Notes: generated from the letters alone by a model not told the origin. DNA of 14,956 nt from JANXVV01 sp038230975 (GCA_038230975.1 JBBRMF010000117.1:1-14956); one strand, 5' to 3'; positions 1-6,469 are shown, numbered from the stretch's first letter. Numbers and translations: made by a program.

Positions 1-4
1 ATTC

Positions 5-83
5 ACTCCAAATGCCTTTCTTGTCTGTGGGTATCAACAACACAACAGACGGCGAAGTTCGCCAAAAGACAGGCATTTGGAGT
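5..83 (+). terminator. Structured inverted repeat followed by a T-run, possible terminator
   Basis: A perfect 13-bp inverted repeat has arms at 5-17 (ACTCCAAATGCCT) and 71-83 (AGGCATTTGGAGT). It encloses two further potential hairpins: GTCTGT at 23-28 with ACAGAC at 45-50, and GGCGA at 51-55 with TCGCC at 59-63. The outer arm is followed directly by TATTTTTG. The shape is a three-way junction ending in a U-rich tail, which would suit a terminator or the 3' end of a structured RNA for a gene lying before the window. The enclosed 53 bases make it larger than a standard intrinsic terminator, so its role is uncertain. Confidence 0.4.
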
Positions 84-201
84 TATTTTTGTGAACAATC
101 GCTGATCGAGGCCGTCGGTAACACGCTGGTTTAAGGACTAGATCGCGTTTTTCATCGATTGTTTACGGACATTTTTTCCCAAGTTAGGAGATTCGACACG
201 G

Positions 202-417
202 ATGTTGAATCGAACGATATATCGTCAGGTTTCTGAGGATCGAAACTTCACTTCAGCGCGAGTCAACAAAGCATTGCCCGATGGATCGAATAGTGATTGG
301 AGTGTCGGCGATGCGCCGGTGCAATGGGATGTCTCATTCTCCGACCGCGTTCGGCTTTCGGTTCGACGCCTTTTCTTGCGCGACTCTTCAATGGGCGGGA
401 ATAAGAACATTCGTTGA
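202..417 (+). CDS. Small hypothetical ORF, doubtful
   Basis: This is a 71-residue ORF with an ATG start and an AGGAG motif at 186-190, 11 bases upstream, slightly farther than ideal. The product is polar and basic, has no signal peptide or membrane segment, and matches no family I recognise. It ends just before the REP-like palindrome at 426-490. It lies downstream of the structured element at 5-83 on the same strand. It may equally be a chance ORF in the non-coding region between the previous gene and the 3' end of rnpB. Confidence 0.25.
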   Translation: MLNRTIYRQVSEDRNFTSARVNKALPDGSNSDWSVGDAPVQWDVSFSDRVRLSVRRLFLRDSSMGGNKNIR

Positions 418-425
418 GGCAAAAG

Positions 426-490
426 GTGGCGTGGGCGTCTCGCCCGCGTTTTCTTCGGAAAAAAATGCACGGGCGAGACGCCCATGCCAC
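426..490. repeat. REP-like palindrome
   Basis: Two 23-bp arms, at 426-448 and 468-490, are inverted copies matching at 21 of 23 positions. They are separated by a 19-base spacer containing TTCTTCGGAA. The arm core is GTGGGCGTCTCGCCCGCG. It is GC-rich, non-coding and sits 20 bp beyond the rnpB terminator, as expected of a REP/BIME-type extragenic palindrome. I recall arms with this kind of GGGCGAGACGCCC core being common in planctomycete and verrucomicrobial genomes, but copy number here could not be tested. Confidence 0.8.
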
Positions 491-510
491 CTGCAGGGAT
501 ATCGATTCCT

Positions 511-550
511 AAAAAACGCGAAGCCGGGCGATGTGAATCGTCCGGCTTCG
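511..550 (-). terminator. Rho-independent terminator of rnpB
   Basis: On the minus strand a 14-bp stem (550-537 with 532-519, one A-C mismatch at 541/528) closes a four-base loop at 533-536. It is followed by CGTTTTTT (518-511). The stem contains CGAAGCCGG/CCGGCTTCG. It starts a few bases after the predicted 3' end of the RNase P RNA, so it almost certainly terminates that transcript. Confidence 0.85.
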
Positions 551-555
551 TGGTT

Positions 556-1106
556 TGTGTCGCGGCTGCGTGTAAGCCGATTTTTGTTTCCACTTCCGTC
601 CTTGCGGAAGGTTGTGGAGGCGATCATTTCTCTGGAGCGAGCGTTGCCGCGCGCCTCGGGATTTTCATCCCCGCAACCTACCCGCGGATCAGACGTTCAG
701 GGCTGTGAACGTGGGTCTTGCGACCCGTTCCCGCTGTTTGGTCTTGCTGCCGGTGGGGTTTACCTTGCCGTTCGAGTCACCCCGAACGCGGTGCGCTCTT
801 ACCGCACCATTTCACCCTTACCATTTATTTGTCAGTGGTCAGTAGTCCGGGGTCCGTTGTAATTTGCATTATCAACTGACAACGGACAACAAACCACTGA
901 CAAATTCATGGCGGTTTCTTTTCTGTTGCACTTTCCGTCGGCTTGGTCCCGCCGCCGCTTTCACAGCGACAGACTTGCTCCGCCTTGACGTTATCAAGCA
1001 CCGGGCCCCCCGGTGATTGAGTCAATCACCGGGCCAGTTCGGACTTTCCTCACCCGGCTTAAAAGCGAACTTTCAAACCGAGCGCGACCGCCACTACAAC
1101 CGCGAC
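556..1106 (-). ncRNA. rnpB: RNase P RNA (bacterial type A)
   Basis: This is the catalytic RNA of ribonuclease P, which removes the 5' leader from precursor tRNAs. Read on the minus strand, it shows the universal landmarks in order. P1 pairs GTCGCGGTT (1106-1098) with AGCCGCGAC (567-559). P3 is a 13-bp stem with a TTCG loop (1082-1053). The P4 5' strand is GAGGAAAGTCCG, near 1050. Then come CAACAGAAAAGAAACCGCC near 925, GGTAAGGGTGAAATGGTGCG followed by GTAAGAGCGCACCG near 823-790, the GGTAAAC.CCACC..GAGCAAG-like CR region near 765, AGAGAAATGATCGCC near 630, and the P4 3' strand ACAAAAATCGGCTTAC near 590-575. At about 550 nt it is longer than the usual 350-450, mainly because of an enlarged P12 arm (827-905). 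Ends are inferred from P1 pairing and the candidate -10 box. Confidence 0.95.
827..905. repeat. Heptanucleotide repeats forming the P12 arm of rnpB
   Basis: Inside rnpB, the P12 position is occupied by an inverted repeat with a perfect 13-bp outer stem (827-839 with 893-905) and a 9-bp inner stem (852-860 with 879-887). Each arm consists of 7-base units. On the plus strand these are GTCAGTG, GTCAGTA, GTCCGGG and GTCCGTT (831-858). On the minus strand they are GTCAGTG, GTTTGTT, GTCCGTT and GTCAGTT (901-874). The consensus is GTCMGTN. This resembles the short tandem heptanucleotide repeats known from cyanobacterial genomes, including inside rnpB. Confidence 0.8.
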
Positions 1107-1113
1107 GGTTGAG

Positions 1114-1119
1114 AGTATA
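1114..1119 (-). promoter_or_regulatory. Candidate -10 box of rnpB
   Basis: TATACT on the minus strand lies seven bases before the first base of the predicted P1 helix (1106), the expected -10 to +1 distance. No good -35 hexamer is visible 16-18 bases upstream; the best is CACTTG at 1141-1136. The promoter would lie in the roughly 100-bp divergent region shared with the sensor kinase gene. Confidence 0.45.
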
Positions 1120-1207
1120 CATCAAAATTGAATTGCAAGTGGATCACTTTGCGGAACGGTGTGTCCCGCTTATCCTCCCTAGTTCTACCGTAGTACGGGA
1201 TCCAACT

Positions 1208-3805
1208 ATGAGCAATGCAATTGATTTGTCGGCCTTGCAAAGACAACGTGGGATGGCGCTTCGCGCGCTATTCCTGTTGATGGCAGCGGTGTTGATCGTC
1301 AGTGTGTTCGCAAATTATCTGATGAAACAGGCCGCCAGTCGGTCTAATCTGGCTTTAACGCGCGAGGACGTTGCGATCGATCAATTACAGGAAGTTTTAT
1401 CGACGATAAAGGATGCCGAGACCGGGCTACGTGGATATTTACTGACCGAGGATAAGAAATATCTTGAGCCTTACGAATCGGCACGCAATCGCATTGGTGA
1501 TGAGTTAAAGCAGATCGAGGATATGGCTGAAAAGGGCATCCTCACACCGAGCGACAAACGTCAGTTCAAGGAGGCTGTAAACGCGAAGCTGATGGAAACT
1601 GAAAAGGCGATCCTTCTCTACCGAACCGACGGGCGCGAGGCTGCGGTCAAATACGTTCAGTCGGATAGAGGCAAAAACGCCATGGACCGGCTTCGGGCGT
1701 TGTCGAACGAGATTGTCGCCAAAGAAAGAGTTGAATTATACGCCCAGCAAGCGGCTGCGATTCGATTTGCCGGGTACATGACCTTGACGTTCGCCGCGAC
1801 GATTCTGGTCAATCTCGCGTTTTTGGGTTGGGCTTACCGGGTGATTGTCAGGGAAGTATCTCGTCGCGAGGCGGTGGCGGATGAATTGCGTCAGCAGAAG
1901 GAATTGCTCGGAGTGACGCTTGCCAGCATCGGCGACGGTGTGATTGTGACGGACAACAATGGGCGAATCACTTTCATGAATGAAATCGCCGAGAGGCTCA
2001 CCGGTTGGGCTTTGCAGGAGGCCGTGAATCAACCTTGTGCCAGCGTCTTTAAGATCGTGAATGAAGCCAGTCGAAAGCCGGTGGAAAGTCCGGTTGAGAA
2101 AGTCTTGAGAGAGGGATTAATTGTCGGTCTGGCGAATCATACCTTGCTGATTCGTCGGGATGGAACGGAATTGTCGATCGATGACAGTGGCGCGCCGATT
2201 CGCGACGCAGGCGGTCGTGTGCGCGGCGTTATTCTTGTGTTCCGGGATTTCACGGTTCACAAGAAGGCCGAACATCAATTGCAGCAGAATGAATCGCGGT
2301 ATCGCGCGTTGGTCACCGCCGCGGCTCAAGTGAATTGGGTCACCAACGCGGAAGGTCAAAACATTGAGGACTCGCCCACATGGCGGGCTTTTACCGGTCA
2401 GACTTTCGAGGAGTGGCGCGGATGGGGCTGGCTGGATGCCATCCATCCGGACGACCGAAAACAGGCGGCGGAAGTCTGGAGTCAGGCGGTTGCGAACAAG
2501 GCAACCTATCTCAACGAATATCGGGTTCGACGGCCGGATGGTTCCTTTCGATGGATGGTGGCTCGAGGCGTGCCGGTGCTGGGTGCCGATGGTGGCATTG
2601 TAGAGTGGGTCGGGATGAACACGGACATCACCGACCGCATGGAAGGGGAACAAAAGTTGCAGCAGTCCAAGGAAGACGCGGAGGCGGCGAATATTGCCAA
2701 GGACAATTTTCTGGCGACGCTATCTCACGAATTGCGCACACCTCTGTCCCCGGTTCTGGCGATATTGACGGCATGGGAGACCGATAGCCGATTGCCGGCA
2801 ACTCTGATTGAAGACGTGCAAATGATGCGGCGGAACGTGGACCTTGAAGCGCGGTTGATCGACGATCTTCTGGACCTGACTCGCATTGTGCGCGGCAAGC
2901 TCTCATTGAATCCGGAAGTTGCCGACGTACACAAATTGATCGAGTCGGTCACCAACATGTATCAGAGCGAGATACGAACGAAACGACTTCATTTGACGAT
3001 GCTGTTACGGGCCGATCATTTTCACGTCTTCGCCGATACCGCCCGGTTGCAACAGGTCTTTTTGAATCTCCTGAAAAACGCGACGAAGTTTACGCCTGAA
3101 GGCGGTTATATCGAACTGCAAACGCAAAGCGACCTGGACGGTCGGCTACAGGTGACGATTCGCGATGATGGGATTGGCATGACCGAGGAATTGCTGCACC
3201 GGCTTTTCCTGCCTTTCGAGCAAGGATCGGCGGAAACCGTCAGGCGGTATGGTGGGCTGGGATTGGGGCTTTCAATCTCCAAGGCATTGATGGACGCGCA
3301 GGGAGGCACTTTGGCGGCTACCAGTGAAGGGTTGGGGCAAGGCTCGACCTTTACCGTGAGTCTACCGTCCGTGAAGACTCCCGATCGCCAGGATGTGCTG
3401 ATTCCCACGGCTCAGTCTGAATTTCCATCGCGGTCGCTCAATATATTGCTGGTGGAAGACCACGCTGATACGGCGCGGGTGATGAGCCGGTTACTTAAAA
3501 ATCTGGGGCATCGAGTCAGTATCGCCGATACGGTAAAAGGGGCAAAAACGACGGTTGAATCCGATAGGTTCGATGTGCTGCTGAGCGACATTGGATTGCC
3601 GGATGGCACGGGATTGGATCTGATTCGGAGCATTCGGCTTCACAGCGATTTGCCGGCAATCGCTCTGACCGGTTATGGGATGGAAGAGGATGTCGCCAAG
3701 TGCCTGGACGCTGGATTTAACGGCCATCTGACCAAACCCGTCAACTTCCAGAAATTGGAGAGCGTTATCCGGCAGTTGGCGTCACAAAACATCAATGCCC
3801 GCTGA
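1208..3805 (+). CDS. Hybrid sensor histidine kinase (CHASE3-PAS-PAS-HisKA-HATPase-REC)
   Basis: This is an inner-membrane sensor kinase of 865 residues that should autophosphorylate on histidine and pass the phosphate to its own receiver. TM1 is at 17-39. A CHASE3-like extracytoplasmic helical domain (about 40-180, with the TIKDAETGLRGYLLT signature) is followed by TM2 at 187-210 and two PAS folds (about 232-352 and 364-478). HisKA has the H-box SHELRTPL with His507. The ATPase has an N-box NLLKNATKF near 619, G1 DDGIGM near 655 and G2 GGLGLGLS near 683. The C-terminal receiver (about 743-860) has VED acidic residues, phospho-acceptor Asp794 in LLSDIGLPDG and the KP lysine. I chose ATG 1208 (MSNAIDL). 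An in-frame GTG at 1013 would put 65 codons inside rnpB and gives low-quality sequence. The output partner is not in the window. Confidence 0.95.
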   Translation: MSNAIDLSALQRQRGMALRALFLLMAAVLIVSVFANYLMKQAASRSNLALTREDVAIDQLQEVLSTIKDAETGLRGYLLTEDKKYLEPYESARNRIGDELKQIEDMAEKGILTPSDKRQFKEAVNAKLMETEKAILLYRTDGREAAVKYVQSDRGKNAMDRLRALSNEIVAKERVELYAQQAAAIRFAGYMTLTFAATILVNLAFLGWAYRVIVREVSRREAVADELRQQKELLGVTLASIGDGVIVTDNNGRITFMNEIAERLTGWALQEAVNQPCASVFKIVNEASRKPVESPVEKVLREGLIVGLANHTLLIRRDGTELSIDDSGAPIRDAGGRVRGVILVFRDFTVHKKAEHQLQQNESRYRALVTAAAQVNWVTNAEGQNIEDSPTWRAFTGQTFEEWRGWGWLDAIHPDDRKQAAEVWSQAVANKATYLNEYRVRRPDGSFRWMVARGVPVLGADGGIVEWVGMNTDITDRMEGEQKLQQSKEDAEAANIAKDNFLATLSHELRTPLSPVLAILTAWETDSRLPATLIEDVQMMRRNVDLEARLIDDLLDLTRIVRGKLSLNPEVADVHKLIESVTNMYQSEIRTKRLHLTMLLRADHFHVFADTARLQQVFLNLLKNATKFTPEGGYIELQTQSDLDGRLQVTIRDDGIGMTEELLHRLFLPFEQGSAETVRRYGGLGLGLSISKALMDAQGGTLAATSEGLGQGSTFTVSLPSVKTPDRQDVLIPTAQSEFPSRSLNILLVEDHADTARVMSRLLKNLGHRVSIADTVKGAKTTVESDRFDVLLSDIGLPDGTGLDLIRSIRLHSDLPAIALTGYGMEEDVAKCLDAGFNGHLTKPVNFQKLESVIRQLASQNINAR

Positions 3806-3871
3806 GCGATCGCGCACGGTCGTTTAGTTTACAAATGGCGAATCAACCGCGCTTTTTTGTGTGGAGTATTC

Positions 3872-4735
3872 ATGGCTTCAATTATCGACAGCGATTTGCT
3901 GGATCACATTCCGCTGTTTTCCAATCTGACCGTAGAGGAACGAGCGGAATTGTCGAGTCTTCTCAAACCCAGGCAGTTTACACCAGGCCAGCACATCGTT
4001 TTTGTCGGTGAACCCGGGAAGGAGTTTTTCATTATCCAACGTGGCCGTGTGGCCATTACGCTTCCGGATGAGCATGGACGGGATATGGTTCTGGCATCCC
4101 TGGGACCGGGACAGTTTTTCGGGGAGATCTCCCTGCTGGACGGGGGGCCGCGCACCGCCACGGCTCGAGCGGAAACCGACTCCACGCTGATGGAGCTGGG
4201 TCGCGAAGAGTTCCTGCAATTTGTTCGAAAGACGCCTGCGGCCGCAGTTCATCTCATGACCGTCCTCGGACAACGCCAGCGCGAAACCAATGAAAAATTG
4301 CGCGGAATCAAGAATGCCAATGAAGTGATCGCCGAAAAAAGCACCAGCGGCCAGCGTATCGCCGAGCGCGTTGCCAGGGCATTTGCCAGCAATCGGTTCG
4401 TCATGGCCAACCTCATCTTCTTCGCGTTTTGGATCGTGGGGAATGTCGTGCTGCAGAGATTCGGTCGAAATTTTGACGACCCACCCACTTTTTTTACACT
4501 CGGCTTCGTAATCACGTTGGAATCCATCCTGCTTTCGATGTTCGTGTTGGCCAGCCAGAAGCTGCAATCGGAGCGAGATCGCATTAGCGCGGATCTGGAA
4601 TATCAAGTGAACGTCAAAGCGCATCTGGAAGTCGTGCAACTGCATCAGAAAGTTGATCGCCTGGAAGCCATGCTCGAACAGGTGACAGGCGACGACAACA
4701 AGGCGGCCAAGGCAGGAATCGTGCAACCCACGTAG
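3872..4735 (+). CDS. Cyclic nucleotide-binding domain fused to DUF1003 membrane domain
   Basis: The 287-residue protein has an N-terminal cNMP-binding beta-roll (about 15-130). Its phosphate-binding cassette FGEISLLDGGPRTATARA (83-100) keeps the Glu and Arg that contact cyclic nucleotide. After a helical linker comes a DUF1003-type region with two TM helices (about 178-198 and 208-228). The conserved loop DDPPTFF lies between them, and QKLQSERDRISADLEYQVN lies after, ending in a coiled-coil-like tail to about 270. Start ATG 3872 has GGAG at 3863-3866, five bases upstream; an in-frame TTG at 3857 is less likely. The gene follows the sensor kinase by 66 bp on the same strand and may be co-transcribed. 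It probably senses cAMP/cGMP or a related ligand at the membrane. The function of DUF1003 is not known to me. Confidence 0.92.
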   Translation: MASIIDSDLLDHIPLFSNLTVEERAELSSLLKPRQFTPGQHIVFVGEPGKEFFIIQRGRVAITLPDEHGRDMVLASLGPGQFFGEISLLDGGPRTATARAETDSTLMELGREEFLQFVRKTPAAAVHLMTVLGQRQRETNEKLRGIKNANEVIAEKSTSGQRIAERVARAFASNRFVMANLIFFAFWIVGNVVLQRFGRNFDDPPTFFTLGFVITLESILLSMFVLASQKLQSERDRISADLEYQVNVKAHLEVVQLHQKVDRLEAMLEQVTGDDNKAAKAGIVQPT

Positions 4736-4739
4736 AGCT

Positions 4740-5054
4740 TTGTCGCTCCCAGCCCAGACGGCGATCCCCGCGCCGGCGGCGGGGTTGCCGTTGGGCCTCA
4801 TGGGGCTCGCGTTGGGCGACATGCTGATCGTCGCGGTTCTGGGGCTGATCTTCCTCCTGTGGTATTTCAGGCGTCCGGCCGCCGGGCGGACGGATGGCGA
4901 GAGCCATTGCGGCAAGTGCGGTTACATCGTGCGGGGGCTGACGACCTCAATAGTGCGGAAAATCGAGGTGTCGCCAATGAGTGATAACTCGTTTTCCCGC
5001 TGTTCAACCTGTCCGGTCAGTCCGTTGACATACACACCCCGTACAGCGCGATAA
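4740..5054 (+). CDS. Small membrane protein with CxxCGY zinc ribbon, probably frameshifted
   Basis: The ORF opens with TTG at 4740, four bases after the previous stop, so translational coupling is possible; in-frame ATGs at 4800 and 4821 are alternatives. A hydrophobic helix (about residues 25-43, GDMLIVAVLGLIFLLWYF) precedes a half zinc ribbon, CGKCGYIVRGLTTS. In planctomycete proteins of this type the first CxxC is followed by a second pair, usually CPECG. Here the current frame runs on into unrelated residues (IVRKIEVSP...) to 5054. Another frame, from 4954, reads CGKSRCRQ and stops at 4980. A small deletion near 4951-4954 removing the CPE part would explain both. I therefore see a real gene up to about 4950 with a damaged C-terminus. 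The C-terminal 35 residues as translated are probably meaningless. Confidence 0.5.
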   Translation: MSLPAQTAIPAPAAGLPLGLMGLALGDMLIVAVLGLIFLLWYFRRPAAGRTDGESHCGKCGYIVRGLTTSIVRKIEVSPMSDNSFSRCSTCPVSPLTYTPRTAR

Positions 5055-5365
5055 ACGCAGCCTGTCATGCCGAGATGCACTCGTAGCCAAGTCCGCGTAT
5101 TGCGAATAATTCCGCGGAACTTCTTCATCCCTCCGCCTTACTTTTATTGATTGTACCGCGGAGCGACCGATTGCATCATCCCGGATTCTTCTGGTTCATC
5201 CATCTGATATAAAGCAGCTGCGTACCGACAAAACCATCACCGCATTGCGACAGCGACATCGCTGTAAATCCGTCGGCGATCCCCGGGTCGTCAAGTAGGC
5301 GCAATCCTTTAATTTCTCCCTCAATTTATAACGGATTTCACACCGAAGTTTCATATGATGGGCCG
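4981..5365. other. Intergenic region without recognisable gene
   Basis: About 385 bases between the damaged zinc-ribbon gene and the transposase-like remnant. A minus-strand ORF starting at 5128 has a GGAGG and a TACAAT box (5155-5150) in front of it, but its 68-residue product resembles nothing and overlaps the zinc-ribbon gene. No tRNA, riboswitch or strong hairpin was seen. The stretch is probably decayed sequence. Confidence 0.4.
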
Positions 5366-5530
5366 ATGGCAAAGTCTGCGGTAGCAAAACAGGCGGTTCG
5401 GACGCAGGCCACGCATCATGCGTTGTCGGGGCGGCGGAAGGCTGAAGCGGTGATGCGCGTCATGCACGGGGAACATGCGCACAAGGTGGCGGATGGGGGA
5501 GCTGCCGTTGGGTATGTTCGAGCGCTGCCT
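5366..5530 (+). pseudogene. Remnant of a transposase-type helix-turn-helix protein
   Basis: The frame from ATG 5366 reads MAKSAVAKQAV..., then GRRKAEAVMRVMHGEHAHKVAD followed by GAAVGYVRAL. This resembles the N-terminal HTH of many IS transposase orfA proteins (pattern RRKxEAVxRxxxGExxxxVAxExGVSxxxxxxW). After about residue 55 the frame loses protein character and ends at 5647, overlapping the next gene in another frame. No catalytic DDE domain follows and no terminal inverted repeats were identified, so at most this is the 5' fragment of an insertion sequence. It could also be an unrelated small DNA-binding protein. Confidence 0.35.
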
Positions 5531-6017
5531 GAGCCCTTTCGAGAGACTGGTTCCGTTGGCGACGTTGATCAGCGTTTCGATCGGCGTTCTTCTGTATGTT
5601 CAAGGGCAGAAGAAAGCACAGTTGCAGTAGGTGACGGACAACTTTAACGCGCTGGATGACAAGTACATCGAATATGCGAAGCTGTGTCTACAACACTCGG
5701 AATTGGATGTATTTGACATTCCGATTCAGCACCCGGCCCCTCGCACGGTGGCGCAGTTGCGGGAGGAATCGATGATGTTTTCGGTGTTAATGAGCATGCT
5801 CGAGCGGGCGTTCATGACGTATCACGATCAGCCCGATGCGTTCAATCGGCAGGAATGGGGCAGTTGGAGCGCCTATACCCGCACCTGGCTTACGCGCGAC
5901 AATTTCCTGGCTGAGTGGGTGCGCACCAAGGGAGTCTACGACCAGGATTTTCGAGTCTATGTCGACGGACAGATCGCGAACTTCGCGGGTCCGAGCACGC
6001 GGAGATTCAGGCCCTGA
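5493..6017 (+). pseudogene. One-TM protein of unknown function interrupted by an amber codon
   Basis: In one frame, ATG 5493 (AAGGTGG at 5484-5489 as ribosome site) gives a hydrophobic N-terminus, LVPLATLISVSIGVLLYVQG, then QKKAQLQ, an in-frame TAG at 5628-5630, and directly VTDNFNALDDKYIEYAKLCLQH. The sequence continues to 6017 through ERAFMTYHDQ, W..Y, NFLAEW and DFRVYVDG. I recognise this as a widespread bacterial family of unknown function: an N-terminal TM helix plus a domain with xxYRDQ...W..Y......F...W...G..FD..F..Y. The TAG sits where Gln (CAG) is expected, so one transition explains it. Translation could restart at GTG 5631, giving a 128-residue soluble fragment without the membrane anchor. 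Either way the full protein is not made unless TAG is read through. Confidence 0.6.
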
Positions 6018-6048
6018 CAAGCCGCGATGGATTCCAGTTGAAAGAAAA

Positions 6049-6073
6049 GCCCCGGCAAGCAATTTGCCGGGGC
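6049..6073. terminator. Bidirectional rho-independent terminator
   Basis: A perfect 10-bp stem, GCCCCGGCAA (6049-6058) with TTGCCGGGGC (6064-6073), closes a five-base loop. On the minus strand it is followed by TTTTCTTT (6048-6041), a good U-tract; on the plus strand the tail TGTTCGCTTT is weaker. It ends the interrupted gene at 6017 on the plus strand. On the minus strand it would have terminated the LEPR-type gene whose 3' remnant lies at 6138-6285. Confidence 0.8.
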
Positions 6074-6087
6074 TGTTCGCTTTAGAA

Positions 6088-6285
6088 TAAAGGGACATCC
6101 GATCCGATTCCATCCATTCAATGACCACTATTGGAGTTTACCGCGCGGCGTGGATCGTTTCGATGATGTTGCCATACGCATCCACAAGGTAAACGGCATC
6201 GGTCACATTTCGAGCGACGAACGTGCCATCGTCATCGATTTGATAGTTGTCGATTTCCGTGACGAGAGATTCGTTGAGGTTGTAG
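6088..6285 (-). repeat. Direct repeat copy A (LEPR gene 3' end)
   Basis: This 198-base block matches 11703-11901 in the same orientation, with about 11 substitutions and one single-base gap counted by eye (roughly 94% identity). It covers the last 49 codons of the LEPR gene, its stop codon and about 50 bases downstream. The match begins at TAAAGGGACATCC and ends at GGTTGTAG, just before the inverted-repeat element at 6292. Confidence 0.92.
6138..6285 (-). pseudogene. 3' fragment of a second LEPR-type surface protein gene
   Basis: On the minus strand, codons run from YNLNESLVTEID through DDDGTFVARNVTDAVYLVDA to ETIHAAR and the stop TAA at 6140-6138. This is the same tail as the intact protein encoded at 11754-14273, with four residue differences over 48 (Val/Phe, Thr/Lys, Asn/Ile, Ile/Ser). 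The frame is open and its differences cluster towards the 5' side. Upstream of 6285 all similarity ends and there is no start codon or further coding sequence, so it is a truncated leftover. Confidence 0.85.
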
Positions 6286-6291
6286 CAGGTC

Positions 6292-6441
6292 GGGTGGGTG
6301 TACTCTTCTCTTTACCCACATCTCGTTTGACCCGCCATTATGCTACCGAAAACACGGGTCACGATCAGCGGTCGACCGCCTTCCTAGCACCCGAAATGCG
6401 CATCAGGTAGATTGTGGGTAAAAATGAGAGTCTACCCACCC
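6292..6441. mobile_element. MITE-like element with 28-bp terminal inverted repeats
   Basis: The arms 6292-6319 and 6414-6441 are inverted copies matching at 23 of 28 positions. The outer end is GGGTGGGT and the inner end ACCCAC, so each arm can also fold on itself (GTGGGT...ACCCAC). Between them lie 94 bases with no ORF. The 150-bp total length, long inverted repeats and lack of coding sequence fit a miniature inverted-repeat element or a paired REP structure of the GTAGGGTGGGT/ACCCACC type found in many bacterial genomes. It lies a few bases from the point where the LEPR fragment is cut off. No clear target-site duplication was found. Confidence 0.6.
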
Positions 6442-6469
6442 TACATGGCTCGTTACATAAGGATCCCCC

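Noticed and set aside
281..862. 193-residue plus-strand ORF and several overlapping ORFs across 225-862
   Set aside because: They are shadows of rnpB, its terminator and the REP palindrome. They have no protein family signature and their composition follows the RNA stems.
1013..1207. N-terminal extension of the sensor kinase from an in-frame GTG at 1013
   Set aside because: The 65 extra codons lie on the opposite strand of rnpB and its promoter and are rich in Arg and Pro without domain character. The ATG at 1208 is followed by a normal TM1-CHASE3 start.
3878..4915. 345-residue minus-strand ORF opposite the CNBD-DUF1003 gene
   Set aside because: It is a long antisense shadow. The plus strand has clear cNMP-binding and DUF1003 motifs and a ribosome site.
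4922..5128. 68-residue minus-strand ORF (MKKFRGIIRNTRTWLRVH...) with GGAGG and a TACAAT box upstream
   Set aside because: The GGAGG lies only one base from the ATG, the product matches nothing recognised, and its 3' part overlaps the zinc-ribbon gene. Possible but not supported.
6150..6410. 86-residue plus-strand ORF across the LEPR fragment and MITE-like element
   Set aside because: It is antisense to the conserved LEPR tail and continues into the inverted repeat. No independent coding signal.
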